Below the pieces are notes generated by a model, which saw only the letters and a program-made list of their open reading frames with translations, was not told where the DNA came from and made no database searches. This document shows positions 25,167-34,308 of a stretch of 64,000 nucleotides of DNA, piece after piece. How positions within the stretch are numbered: the stretch's first letter is position 1; each line of letters starts with the position of its first letter. This DNA is from Streptomyces thermolilacinus SPC6. GTDB taxonomy: Bacteria; Actinomycetota; Actinomycetes; Streptomycetales; Streptomycetaceae. The stretch lies in assembly GCF_000478605.2 (NCBI RefSeq), contig NZ_ASHX02000001.1, positions 4,665,001-4,729,000 on the forward strand, read 5' to 3'. The translations under genes and the position numbers were made by a program.

Positions 25167-25242
25167 ATCCGCTCCCCGTACCGTCCGTGTCCGAGCTGAC
25201 CCGGTTCATTCTCCCACCGGGTAGGACGAACGGGAGAGCGGA

Positions 25243-26016
25243 TCAGTTCGCGGTACGGACGGTCACGTCGCCGTTCTCGCTGTACACGGTGACCGCGCGG
25301 GAGCTGCCCGGGTCGCGCGGCACGTCGGTGGTGGCCGTGCCGTTGTCGGTGCGTGCGTCCACGGCGTACGGCCCGGCCGCCCCGGGCAGCTCGACGTCGA
25401 CGCGGCCGTTGGAGCTGCGCGCCTCGACCCGCGCGGGCGTGCCGCCCAGGGCGAGGCGGATGTCGCCGTTGTCGCTGCGGGCGGTGACGGTACGGGAGGT
25501 GGCGCCGTCCACGCGGAGGGCGCCGTTGTCGGTGGCGAGGTCGAGCGGGCCGCGGGCGCCCTCCACGGTGACGTCGCCGTTGTCGGTGCGCACCGTGAGC
25601 GGCGAGGCGAACCCGGCGGCGGAGACGGCGCCGCTGTCGCCCCTGACGGTCACGGCGACGCCGCGCGGGACCTTCACCTCGTACCGGCCGTCGCAGTTCC
25701 GGACGACGGCGTCGCACGTCACCCGCAGGGTCAGCGTGCCACCGTCCATCCGCCACACCGTCTCGGGCCCGCTGCCCAGCACCACCCACCCGTCCACCTG
25801 CCGGGACACCTCGACGCCCTTCACGTCGGCGGGCACCAGCACGACATCGCCGTCCCCGGAGTCCACGGTCAGCGAGGCCCCGCCGAACGGGAACACCTTC
25901 CGCTCCTCCGGCGCCCCGGCCGCGTCCACAGCCCCGCACCCCGCCACCCCGAACAACAGCGCCACCACGACGGCGCCGGAACGGGCGGTACGACGACGAA
26001 CACCCTGAGCGACCAC
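25243..26016 (-). CDS. DUF4097-type beta-repeat lipoprotein
   Basis: Lipoprotein of 257 residues. GTG 26016 is chosen: GGGGGAAG precedes it and the protein then begins with a basic stretch, a hydrophobic core (VVVALLFG) and the lipobox VAGC, so the Cys would be lipidated and the protein held on the outer membrane face. The mature part is a series of short beta repeats of the DUF4097 right-handed helix type, each with a DNGDV/DNGA/SNGR turn: VRTDNGDVTVEG, LATDNGALRVDG, ARSDNGDIRLAL, ARSSNGRVDVEL. Such proteins may act as adhesins or scaffolds; function is unproved. Confidence 0.88.
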   Translation of the reverse strand: MVAQGVRRRTARSGAVVVALLFGVAGCGAVDAAGAPEERKVFPFGGASLTVDSGDGDVVLVPADVKGVEVSRQVDGWVVLGSGPETVWRMDGGTLTLRVTCDAVVRNCDGRYEVKVPRGVAVTVRGDSGAVSAAGFASPLTVRTDNGDVTVEGARGPLDLATDNGALRVDGATSRTVTARSDNGDIRLALGGTPARVEARSSNGRVDVELPGAAGPYAVDARTDNGTATTDVPRDPGSSRAVTVYSENGDVTVRTAN

Positions 26017-26175
26017 GAGCTTCCCCCGGTACGAAACCACTGCGACGCGCCCCACGCTACGGACGGCGAGCCCCGCCCCACGATCCGGCGAGCCACCACC
26101 TCGGGGGTGGGGCCGGCCCCCGCAACGGTTTGCGAACCCCACCCGGGGTCCATGTACGCTGTTGCCTCACTCCAC

Positions 26176-26250
26176 GGGTGCGTAGCTCAGGGGTAGAGCG
26201 CTGCTCTTACAAAGCAGATGTCGGCGGTTCGAAACCGTCCGCGCCCACCA
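26176..26250 (+). tRNA. tRNA-Val (anticodon TAC)
   Basis: Folds as a standard 75-nt cloverleaf with encoded CCA. Acceptor GGGTGCG pairs with CGCGCCC (one T-G), D stem GCTC/GAGC, anticodon stem CTGCT/AGCAG with loop CTTACAA giving anticodon TAC, T arm with GTTCGAA. It reads GUA/GUG valine codons, rare and common respectively in this genome. A terminator follows 4 bases downstream. Confidence 0.97.
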
Positions 26251-26254
26251 CCAC

Positions 26255-26288
26255 GAAGGCCCCCCGCCAGTCCCTGCGGGGGGCCTTC
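26255..26288 (+). terminator. Intrinsic terminator after tRNA-Val
   Basis: Perfect 13-bp stem, 26255-26267 with 26276-26288, around an 8-base loop, starting 5 bases after the CCA end. Confidence 0.85.
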
Positions 26289-26342
26289 GGCATGTGGCCG
26301 AAGGGGCCGTGTCCGGGGAGGACGCTCTGGCAGGATCGCCGT

Positions 26343-26573
26343 GTGGCGGGGAAATCGAGTGGTCGAGTGGTGGAGCGTCTGGACACGGCCCTTGACTGGG
26401 TTGGGCTGATCACGTCCGGGATGCTGCTCGCCGTGGCCGTTCGGGATCATCGGGACGGCGGGTCCGTGTGGGGGGTGGTTTGCGCGGGCGGGCTCGTGCT
26501 CGTCGGGCTGTGGGTCGTGGGGCGCGGGATCGTGCGGCGGCGGCGTGGGCTCCACGGTGCCGGTTCGCGGTAG
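26343..26573 (+). CDS. Small two-helix membrane protein
   Basis: Predicted membrane protein of 76 residues from GTG 26343 with AGGA upstream. Two hydrophobic segments (WVGLITSGMLLAVAV and WGVVCAGGLVLVGLWVVG) are separated by a short charged loop, and the C-terminus is basic (RRRRGL). No family recognised. It lies just downstream of tRNA-Val and 12 bases before another tiny membrane protein gene in the same direction, so the two may form a small operon. Confidence 0.65.
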   Translation: MAGKSSGRVVERLDTALDWVGLITSGMLLAVAVRDHRDGGSVWGVVCAGGLVLVGLWVVGRGIVRRRRGLHGAGSR

Positions 26574-26585
26574 GGGAGGGCTCGC

Positions 26586-26744
26586 GTGGAGTTCTGGATT
26601 CTGTACGGCGCCGTCGTTCTGTTCGTGCTGGTCGTCGCCTTTGTGCTGGTGCCCGCGTGGGCGCGGGCGCGGGCGCGGATGACGACCATTCGGCTGGACG
26701 AGGAGCGCGAGGCCCGGCGTCAGGCCGCCGGGGAGCGGTGGTAG
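26586..26744 (+). CDS. Tiny single-pass membrane protein (52 aa)
   Basis: Short gene with a strong GGGGAGGG site and GTG start at 26586. The product is MEFWILYGAVVLFVLVVAFV, followed by a basic Ala/Arg stretch and a charged tail (TTIRLDEEREARRQ), a one-helix membrane protein with a cytoplasmic tail. Its last 25 bases overlap the end of the DUF2087 gene on the other strand. The order small protein, small protein suggests joint expression. Function unknown. Confidence 0.65.
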   Translation: MEFWILYGAVVLFVLVVAFVLVPAWARARARMTTIRLDEEREARRQAAGERW

Positions 26745-26998
26745 GCGCTGCCGTCCCTGGTGCGGGTCAGGTGGCCTGACGTGACGAGGTAGCGGCGCAG
26801 GGCCGAGCAGTCCTCGTGGACCGTGCGCAGCGCCTCGTTGACCTCGGGCTCCGTGTAGGTGCGGTGCCGCTCGAAGAGGGTCTGCGCCAGGTGGGCCAGC
26901 AGCTGTTCGCGGCGGGCCGGTCTGCGGGGGATGGCCGTGAGGCGGCCCTCGCGGTCGAAGAGGGCGGACACGTCGTGCGACGTACGGTGCTCGGGCAT
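26720..26998 (-). CDS. DUF2087 domain protein
   Basis: Protein of 92 residues matching the DUF2087 pattern: FDREGRLTAIPRRPARREQLLAHLAQTLF, then TYTEPEVNEALRTVHEDCSALRRYLVTSGHLTR and a YHR end. The domain is a small winged-helix-like unit often attached to ArsR/MerR-type regulators and found alone in actinobacteria. It may bind DNA or act as a regulatory partner. ATG start at 26998. Convergent overlap with a small membrane protein gene. Confidence 0.85.
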   Translation of the reverse strand: MPEHRTSHDVSALFDREGRLTAIPRRPARREQLLAHLAQTLFERHRTYTEPEVNEALRTVHEDCSALRRYLVTSGHLTRTRDGSAYHRSPAA

Positions 26999-27066
26999 GC
27001 CGGGCAGCCTCGCAGCCGTCGCGTCCGCCCCGCAACGGGATTACGGCGGGACCCTGTCGGGCGCGT

Positions 27067-28002
27067 TCAGAGCTTCCAGAACGGGCCCGACACCGAGCGG
27101 TGCAGCAGGCGTACCGGGCGGTGGTCCGGGGTCCTCGCGCGGACCATGAACCGCAGGTGCCGGCCTGCCCCCACCTCGGCCGTGGACGTGAACTGGTGGC
27201 CTCCCGCCCCGTACGCGCGGATCGGCAGGTACAGGGAGCGGTGCCCGCCGTTCCTGTCCGTCGTGTAGAAGCAGCCCTCGATCACCGTGTCGGCCGGGGT
27301 GTCGTCGCCGAACAGCAGGTGGACGACGGTGTGGTGGCGTACCGGGCCGACGAGCAGTATCGCGGTGCGGAACGACAGCCCGGCCCAATTGCCGGACGTG
27401 AGTTCCATGTCGGTGGCGTTGGACTCGTTCAGCATGTTCGGCACGGGGTCCTCCTCGGGCGGTGCGGGTGCCGTCTGGCCGTTGGCTCGGTTCACGATGC
27501 CGGGGAACACGACCTTGCGGAACTGGTCCACGCGCGCGTCCCCCGGGCACGCGGTCCCGCCCGAGGACCAGGCGGAGTGCAGTCGGTGGTAGCCGTAGCC
27601 GGGGTCGGACGCGCTCCGGCAGATCCGCAGCGGCAGGCCGTGGTGCTGGTGCAGCCACACCCCTACCCGGATCAGCTGCTCGACCTGCTTGTCCGTCCAC
27701 GGGTCGGTGTGCTTGAGGTTGGACGCCGTCTCGATGGACACCGCGCCGGTGCCGTCGGGGCGCCGGTTCGCGGCCGCGTTGGCGTCGGCGCGCGTCTCCG
27801 TGCCGATGTACTGGGCGAGGTCGCCTTCGTAGCCGAGTCCGAAGTGAGACTCGAGCGAGGTGGTCTGCCAGTACTCGTAGATCCGTTGTGCGGTCCACGG
27901 TGCGGCAAGGCTGTGCACGATGAACTGCGTGGGCCTGATTGCGGGTTGCTGATCACTCTCTGGCTGGAGCTCCAGCTTCTTGGCGAACGGGCACCAAGCC
28001 AT
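27067..28002 (-). CDS. N-acetylmuramoyl-L-alanine amidase-like protein
   Basis: Protein of 311 residues from ATG 28002 behind a perfect GGAGG. No signal peptide is seen. The N-terminal two-thirds resemble an amidase_2/PGRP fold: FIVHSLAAPW (first His), FGLGYEGDLAQYIG, a HQHHGLPLRICRSASDPGYGYHRLHSAW stretch with a later His, and CPGDARVDQF. The last 130 residues are a beta-rich domain (TAILLVGPVRHHTVVHLLFGDD) with no clear match. It would cleave the amide between MurNAc and L-Ala; lack of a signal suggests a phage-derived or otherwise exported enzyme. A near-identical N-terminal fragment lies downstream at 28755-28826. Confidence 0.8.
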   Translation of the reverse strand: MAWCPFAKKLELQPESDQQPAIRPTQFIVHSLAAPWTAQRIYEYWQTTSLESHFGLGYEGDLAQYIGTETRADANAAANRRPDGTGAVSIETASNLKHTDPWTDKQVEQLIRVGVWLHQHHGLPLRICRSASDPGYGYHRLHSAWSSGGTACPGDARVDQFRKVVFPGIVNRANGQTAPAPPEEDPVPNMLNESNATDMELTSGNWAGLSFRTAILLVGPVRHHTVVHLLFGDDTPADTVIEGCFYTTDRNGGHRSLYLPIRAYGAGGHQFTSTAEVGAGRHLRFMVRARTPDHRPVRLLHRSVSGPFWKL

Positions 28003-28049
28003 CAGGGTGCCTCCTTCTGGCTCGAACACATCTTTCGGGGGATGTCGAC

Positions 28050-28748
28050 ATGGACGGCTCCACCTGCACGGTCGAGGGCTGCGGTCGCCCCATACGCGTA
28101 CGGTCCCGGGGCTGGTGCGCCATGCACTACCGGCGGTGGCAGCGCCATGGAGATCCGGGCCCCGCCGCCGCGCATCGCGTGCACGGCAGCGCGGCGACGG
28201 AGGCGGAAGCCCGCCGATGCGAGTTTCCCGGCTGCACGCGGAAGTACATCAGCAAGGGACTGTGCGCGAGCCATAATTGGCAGCGGGCCGTGGGGCGCGA
28301 GCTGACCGCGCTGCCGGACCGGCGACCGGCCAAGCCTCATGACCGAAATGCGCGGGGCGAGAAGCAGTGCCGCACCTGCCTTCTCTGGCTCCATCCCGAC
28401 CTGTTCAACCGGAATGCCGCCGCGAAGGACGGGTTGCAGGGAAACTGCCGAAGCTGCGGACGGGACGTGCAGCGCAAGACGCTCTACCGGCTGCCTCCCG
28501 GCCGCTACGCGGAGATGCTGGCGAGCCAGGGAGGCGTGTGCGCCATCTGCAAGCAGCCCGAGAGCGATGGGGGTGCCCTCTCCGTGAAGCACGATCACCG
28601 CTGTTGTCCGGGGTCTTCCCGTGTCTGCGGCGACTGTGTCCGTGGTCTTGTGTGCCGTGCGTGCAACCACGGGCTCGGGAAGTTCCGTGACGACCCGGAA
28701 CTCCTGCGTGCCGCAGCGGCGTACCTCGAACGGCACGCTTCCCGGTAG
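28050..28748 (+). CDS. Endonuclease VII-like HNH nuclease
   Basis: Cys-rich nuclease of 232 residues, starting at ATG 28050, 47 bases from the divergent amidase start. The N-terminal half has two zinc-finger-like units (CTVEGCGRPIRVRSRGWCAMHY and CEFPGCTRKYISKGLCASH), then CRTCLLWLHPDLF/CRSC. The C-terminal third is the recombination-endonuclease-VII fold: GGVCAICKQPE, VKHDHRCC, CGDCVRGLVCRACNHGLGKF and the terminal DPELLRAAAAYLERH. T4 endonuclease VII resolves branched DNA; cellular homologues are often phage-derived or homing-type. It sits between the amidase gene and an amidase fragment, which hints at mobility. Confidence 0.88.
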   Translation: MDGSTCTVEGCGRPIRVRSRGWCAMHYRRWQRHGDPGPAAAHRVHGSAATEAEARRCEFPGCTRKYISKGLCASHNWQRAVGRELTALPDRRPAKPHDRNARGEKQCRTCLLWLHPDLFNRNAAAKDGLQGNCRSCGRDVQRKTLYRLPPGRYAEMLASQGGVCAICKQPESDGGALSVKHDHRCCPGSSRVCGDCVRGLVCRACNHGLGKFRDDPELLRAAAAYLERHASR

Positions 28749-28754
28749 CCGCTC

Positions 28755-28826
28755 GGGTCGGATCGTCGGCTGTTCGTCCCACTCCGGCTGCAACTCCATG
28801 CGCTTAGCCCCCGGATACCAGGCCAT
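28755..28826 (-). pseudogene. Fragment of a second amidase gene (5' end only)
   Basis: On the minus strand an ATG at 28826, preceded by GGAGGAG, opens a frame reading MAWYPGAKRMELQPEWDEQP and then TIRP, closely matching the intact amidase start MAWCPFAKKLELQPESDQQP. Similarity stops after about 24 codons at the end of the endonuclease gene. The ribosome site is also conserved. It is a remnant of a duplicated amidase gene interrupted or replaced by the endonuclease gene. Confidence 0.75.
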
Positions 28827-28950
28827 GCGTCTCCTCCCTCGGGCGGGCGAGAGGTGCCTCAGGGCAGAGCGGTGGGGGTGCGGCACCTTACTGTGAGTTG
28901 CCCGGTGGGGAGCGTGGTCACTCGGCGCGGCGTGCAGTTGCCAAGGACGA

Positions 28951-29148
28951 GTGAAGCGGCGGTCGTTCGTCCACGAGTGGTCAGATGGTGCCAGGTGCGA
29001 GGGTTGCGCGCACGCGGTAGGCAACTGCCCGGGCGCCTCTGCGCTGTTGGCGGTACGGCTCGCGCGCGATGAGGTGCCTTCGGCGGTGAAGGTGACGGTG
29101 AGCCGTCGGGTCGAGTCCTCGCTCGACGGCTCGCTGATCGACTGCTGA
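28951..29148 (+). CDS. Possible small protein (65 aa)
   Basis: An open frame from GTG 28951, with AAGGACGA just upstream, encodes 65 residues with a few Cys (ARCEGCAHAVGNC) and a beta-like second half (AVKVTVSRRVESSLDGS). About four-fifths of third positions are G or C, consistent with but not proof of coding. No family is recognised. The rest of the 28827-29324 interval shows only a consensus -10 element for the bL37 gene. Confidence 0.35.
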   Translation: MKRRSFVHEWSDGARCEGCAHAVGNCPGASALLAVRLARDEVPSAVKVTVSRRVESSLDGSLIDC

Positions 29149-29252
29149 GCCCGGGCCGACTGCGGGGCGCCGAGGAGGGTTCCGGCCGGTGGGCGTCGGC
29201 GGTCGGCCGTTCGTACGGGCGCCGCGGCCGTGCGGGGTGTTCCGGGCGCACC

Positions 29253-29258
29253 TAGACT
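29253..29258 (+). promoter_or_regulatory. Consensus -10 hexamer of the bL37 gene
   Basis: TAGACT matches the Streptomyces vegetative -10 consensus and lies 67 bases upstream of the bL37 ATG. A matching -35 is not convincing. Confidence 0.5.
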
Positions 29259-29324
29259 GACGGGTGCCCGTAATGCACGTACTGCCCGAAACACCCCCCA
29301 CGGGGCCATGAAGGGAGCGACCCC

Positions 29325-29399
29325 ATGTCGAAGCGCGGCAACAAGCGGCGGGCCCGCAAGGGCAAGAAGGCCAACCACGGCAAGCGGCCCAACGCCTGA
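29325..29399 (+). CDS. Ribosomal protein bL37 (24 aa)
   Basis: A 24-residue gene with AAGGGAG upstream of ATG 29325. The product, MSKRGNKRRARKGKKANHGK followed by RPNA, is strongly basic and has the conserved ANHGKRPN end of the actinobacterial 50S protein bL37, first seen in mycobacterial ribosome structures, where it binds 23S rRNA. It is too short for most gene callers. It has its own promoter and is followed by a terminator. Confidence 0.85.
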   Translation: MSKRGNKRRARKGKKANHGKRPNA

Positions 29400-29450
29400 C
29401 GGACCCGGTGCGCCGGTACGCCAGTACGCCGGTACGGCACGCACGCACCA

Positions 29451-29482
29451 GGGCGGCCCCGCACCACGCGGCGGGGCCGCCC
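29451..29482 (+). terminator. Intrinsic terminator after bL37
   Basis: Perfect 12-bp stem, 29451-29462 with 29471-29482, loop of 8 bases. It could serve both the bL37 gene and the convergent flavoprotein gene. Confidence 0.75.
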
Positions 29483-29575
29483 ACGTGTCACCGGCCGGGG
29501 GGCGCCCCCGGCCCCGGGTCCAGCGCCTCACCGGCCCCGCGCGTCACCGGGCGGGACGGTGCCGGCCCCCGCGCC

Positions 29576-30142
29576 TCACCCCGCTCCGTGTGCCGCCTGG
29601 GCCGCGTCCACCGCGTCCAGGGCCAGGGCCCACGGGAAGCTGGACGGCCAGTCCTGGCCCGGCGGGTCCGGTACGTAGCCGCCCTCCCCGTACAGCACCG
29701 TCACGCCCGCCGCCCGCAGGGTCTCCACCGACCGGTCGAACTGCGGGTGGCGTACGTACGCCGCGTTCGCGCACGGCACCGTGACGATCGGGAGGCCCTT
29801 GCCGATGGCCTCCGCCGCGACGCCCACCACGAACGCGCCGGTGATGCCGAGCGCCCAGGAGTTGACCGTGTTGAACGTCGCCGGGGCGAACAGCACCGCG
29901 TCGGCGGGTGGCCAGACGTCCGGGTCGCCGGGGCGTTTGTAGTCGCTGCGCACCGGATGCCCGGTGAGCGCCGCCAGCCCGTCGAGGCTCGGCTCCAGCC
30001 ACCGCGAGGCGCTCGGTGTCAGGCCGAGGCAGACGTCCCAGCCGCGTGCCTGCGCGTCCTCGATCACGCTCGCCACCTCGAACACCGGGGGAGCCGCCGA
30101 GCAGAACAGATACAGAGTCCTCATCTTGATCATGGAGTTCAT
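29576..30142 (-). CDS. Flavoprotein of the HFCD (Dfp/EpiD-like) family
   Basis: FMN-binding decarboxylase-fold protein of 188 residues. The N-terminus TLYLFCSAAPPVFEVASVIEDAQARGWDVCLGLTPSASRWL has the strand and Gly/Ser contacts of the family; PPADAVLFAPATFNTVNSWALGIT contains the PATxNT motif typical of HFCD flavoproteins (PxMNxxMW-like positions vary). Partner enzymes decarboxylate cysteine-containing substrates or modify flavins; this standalone Streptomyces type has no known substrate. Three in-frame ATGs (30142, 30133, 30124) lack strong ribosome sites; homologues suggest 30124 may be the true start. Confidence 0.85.
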   Translation of the reverse strand: MNSMIKMRTLYLFCSAAPPVFEVASVIEDAQARGWDVCLGLTPSASRWLEPSLDGLAALTGHPVRSDYKRPGDPDVWPPADAVLFAPATFNTVNSWALGITGAFVVGVAAEAIGKGLPIVTVPCANAAYVRHPQFDRSVETLRAAGVTVLYGEGGYVPDPPGQDWPSSFPWALALDAVDAAQAAHGAG

Positions 30143-30235
30143 CTGATCACATGCCGGACGGGTGCATCCTGGCAGTGAGAAATGACGTCGCAGTGAGGAA
30201 TGACGTCACCCGCCCCCGAATCCGCGAGGTCCGGT

Positions 30236-30502
30236 ATGTGCCGCAGCATCAAGACCCTCCGCCCGCCCGTGCTGCCCGAGGAGGCCACGGAGGGCGACAT
30301 CCACGCCGCCGCGCTCCAGTACGTGCGCAAGGTCTCCGGGTTCCGCGCGCCCGCCGCGCACAACCGCGAGGTCTTCGAACGCGCCGTCGCCGAGGTCGCC
30401 GAGGCCACGCGGAAGCTGCTCGACGGGCTGGAGGTGCGCGGCTCGTCCGCCACCACCAGGAGCGCCGCCCCCGCAGCGGCCGGGAGCGGCGACGCCGCGT
30501 AG
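30236..30502 (+). CDS. DUF2277 family protein
   Basis: Conserved protein of 88 residues. ATG at 30236 with GAGGTC upstream gives the family start MCRSIKTLRPP; an ATG at 30200 would add twelve unlike residues. The core, EGDIHAAALQYVRKVSGFRAP and then NREVFERAVAEVAEATRKLL, matches DUF2277, a helical domain found widely in bacteria, usually as a lone small protein. The Cys at position 2 is conserved. Role unknown. Divergent from the flavoprotein gene with a 93-base gap that must hold both promoters. Confidence 0.88.
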   Translation: MCRSIKTLRPPVLPEEATEGDIHAAALQYVRKVSGFRAPAAHNREVFERAVAEVAEATRKLLDGLEVRGSSATTRSAAPAAAGSGDAA

Positions 30503-30729
30503 GCCCGCCTCCGTGCGGCCCCTCGGGCCGGGAGGGCTGTCGCCGCGCGCGGTCCCGGCGGCCGGGGCGGGCGGTGCGAGGCCGGGTCGGTACCGCCCGG
30601 CGGCCGAGGTGCTACGAAGCCGGGTGGGCGCCACGGAGCGGCCGGGTCGGTACGAAGTGGGGTCGGCGCCCGGCAGTGGCCCGGGTGCTGCGGAACCGCG
30701 CGCCGCACCCACCCGCACCGGCCAGGGGG

Positions 30730-31353
30730 CTACGACGCCGGGCTCGGGGCCGGTTCCGGGGCCGGGCGGCGCATGACGTACGCGGCGATGCTCCCCGCCA
30801 GGAACAGCGCCAGCACCGACACCGCCGCGCTGAACCAGGTCGCGCCCAGCCACTGCCCGCCGAAGTAGCCGACGCCCACGCTGTACGTGGCCCACGCCAC
30901 CCCGGCCAGGACCGACCACGGCACGAACTCCCGGGCCCGGCGCCGCGCCGCGCCCGCGCCGAGCGACACGACCGACCGCCCCGCCGGGGCGAACCGGGCG
31001 ATGATCACCAGGGCGCCACCGCCCCGCCCCAGCGCCGTGCCGAGACGTTCCTGCGCCGTGGTCAGGCGGCGGGAGCGCGCGATGGCCCGGTCGAGGCGGG
31101 GCCCGCCGCGCCAGGCGAGGCGGTACGCCACCAGGTCACCGAGGACCGAGGCGGACGCCGCGCACGCGGCCAGGGCGATGAGCGAGATCCCGCCAGGCGC
31201 GGCCGTCGCCGTCGCGGCGGTCGCCGCCGTCGCCGCGGAGATCACCAGCACGCCGCTGGGCAGGACGGGGAGGAACACGTCCAGCACCACGGAGATGGTC
31301 ACCGCGGCGTAGACCCATGGGCTTCCGGCCAGCCACCGCACGCTCTCCAGCAC
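30730..31353 (-). CDS. DedA-family membrane protein
   Basis: Membrane protein of 207 residues related to DedA/SNARE-associated (VTT) proteins, which include lipid flippases and are needed for envelope homeostasis. Features: GGDLVAYRLAWRGG-like reentrant region (SASVLGDLVAYRLAWRGGPRL), the RFAPAGRSVVSLGAGAARR block with conserved Arg, and helices at both ends. GTG start at 31353 has GGGGA at proper spacing; the upstream frame is not credible. An Ala/Thr-rich stretch (AATAATAATATAA) lies in the second helix region. No signal for a specific substrate. Confidence 0.88.
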   Translation of the reverse strand: MLESVRWLAGSPWVYAAVTISVVLDVFLPVLPSGVLVISAATAATAATATAAPGGISLIALAACAASASVLGDLVAYRLAWRGGPRLDRAIARSRRLTTAQERLGTALGRGGGALVIIARFAPAGRSVVSLGAGAARRRAREFVPWSVLAGVAWATYSVGVGYFGGQWLGATWFSAAVSVLALFLAGSIAAYVMRRPAPEPAPSPAS

Positions 31354-31727
31354 CTTGACTCCCCACCTCCCACCCCCGAGAACGCGCAACAGCGTACGCC
31401 TTACGCGTCATCGCGCGTGCACGGAGGGCAGTGGAAGCCGGGGCGAAATCCGGCCAGGCGGCGGGGAGAGGACGCGCGCGGGGCGCGAGGCCAGGGCCGC
31501 CCCGCCCCGCGCACCCGTCGCGCGGTACCCGGCGCACCCGGGTCGGCACCGGCCGCCCGTACCGGCCGAGGCGCGGAACACGCCCCGCGCTCCGGGGCCA
31601 CTCGCGCGCGCGGCGAGCAAGCGCCCGCCCGCGCGGCAAACAAGCCGCCGCCCGCGCTCGTACCGGCCGGCCAGGGGCCAGGCAGGTTACGTCCGCCCGT
31701 ACCCGGCCCGGCCAGGCGCCCGGCAGG
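31354..31727. other. Gene-free G+C-rich interval with a 20-bp direct repeat
   Basis: No credible gene between dedA and doxX. Two near-identical 20-mers, CAGGGGCCAGGCAGGTTACG (about 31672-31691) and CAGGCGCCCGGCAGGTTACG (about 31713-31732), are seen; the second includes the doxX stop codon. The rest is C/G-rich sequence with many CGCGCCCG runs. Confidence 0.45.
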
Positions 31728-32189
31728 TTACGCGGCCACCGTCGCGCGTCCGCGCGCGCTCTCCGTGCCCTCGCGGCGCCCGGAACCGAACAGGCCGTCC
31801 AGCGCCAGCGCGCCCGGACCGGTGAAGACCAGCAGGAACAGCGCCCAGCAGAACAGGGCCGCGGCCTCGCCGCCGTTCTCCATCGGGAGCAGGCCCGACG
31901 GCTGGTGCATCTTGAAGTACGCGTACGCCATGGCGCCCGACGACACGAACGCCGCCGCGCGGGTGCCCAGGCCGACGATGAGCAGCGCCCCGCCGACCAC
32001 CTCGATCACCGCCCCGTACCAGAACGGCCAGGTGCCGGCGGGGACCGTCGCGCCCGAGCCGTCCGCGCCGCCGAGGACGCCGAACAGCTTGGCGGCGCCG
32101 TGGCAGAGGAACAGCAGGCCGATGACGACCCGGAAGAGGGCCAGCGCGTACGGCTGGAACTGCTGGAGGCGGCTGGTGATCGAGGACAT
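31728..32189 (-). CDS. DoxX family membrane protein
   Basis: Four-helix membrane protein of 153 residues, ATG 32189 with GAAGGAG upstream. Marks of the family: ALALFRVVIGLLFLCHGAAKLFG near the N-terminus, FWYGAVIEVVGGALLIVGLGTR, and AYFKMHQPSGLLPMENGGEAAALFCWALF. DoxX/SURF4-like proteins are tied to thiol and redox homeostasis (for example with SodA and thiosulfate sulfurtransferase in mycobacteria), mostly without a defined reaction. A TTAGG/CCTAA palindrome in the promoter suggests it is under specific repression. C-terminal tail is basic and disordered. Confidence 0.88.
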   Translation of the reverse strand: MSSITSRLQQFQPYALALFRVVIGLLFLCHGAAKLFGVLGGADGSGATVPAGTWPFWYGAVIEVVGGALLIVGLGTRAAAFVSSGAMAYAYFKMHQPSGLLPMENGGEAAALFCWALFLLVFTGPGALALDGLFGSGRREGTESARGRATVAA

Positions 32190-32232
32190 GGGGGGCTCCT
32201 TCGGCTGGGGACAGAACCGATGCGGCCCCACG

Positions 32233-32246
32233 TTAGGCATCCCTAA
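32233..32246. promoter_or_regulatory. Operator-like palindrome in the doxX promoter
   Basis: TTAGG-catc-CCTAA at 32233-32246 lies between a minus-strand TTGCAA (-35 candidate, 32259-32254) and TAACGT (-10 candidate at 32235-32230), 18 bases apart. ACTTGCAAGT (32252-32261) is a second small palindrome. Such positioning is typical of a repressor site. The arms recall iron boxes, but the spacer is too short for DtxR/IdeR. Confidence 0.45.
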
Positions 32247-32555
32247 GCATTACTTGCAAGTTCAACATTCAGTCGCATGGAGATACCCGGGCAACCGGCC
32301 CCCATGTGGCGGCACACCCTCAGCGAAGCCGCGGAACCGCAGGCGGCAGCGGTGGCGGACGCCGGGCAAGCCGTACGCGACCGGAGCGCGCGACCGGTTC
32401 CGCGCGCCCCTCAGCCGCCCGCCCCACGTCCAGCGCGTGACCCCAGCGGCCGCTCAATGGCCGAAACTCGACCCCAGCCGCGCCAACCTGTCCGCGCCAA
32501 CCCCGCCAGCCCCGACCTCACACGCGCCGACCCCGCACGGGTCCACCCGCCCGCG
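32247..32555. other. Gene-free interval upstream of doxX
   Basis: The 309 bases from the doxX promoter to the end of the phosphatase gene carry no credible gene. Read through in the plus frame the text is Pro/Arg/His-rich low complexity, typical of antisense high-G+C sequence. Confidence 0.4.
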
Positions 32556-34208
<1,653 letters not shown>

Positions 34209-34308
34209 GTCCGGCCTCCCCTCCGTCACCCCGCCCGTACGGTACGGGAACGGGACGGTCACCGGTGACGGAGGGCGCCCCAACTGGGCGTACCGCCAGG
34301 GGTCTTGG

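Noticed and set aside
26176..26250. tRNA-Val as an integration (att) site
   Set aside because: No integrase, excisionase or second copy of the tRNA 3' end was seen nearby.
32233..32246. DtxR/IdeR iron box
   Set aside because: Arms TTAGG/CCTAA are right, but the spacer is 4 bases instead of 9, so the iron regulator consensus is not met.
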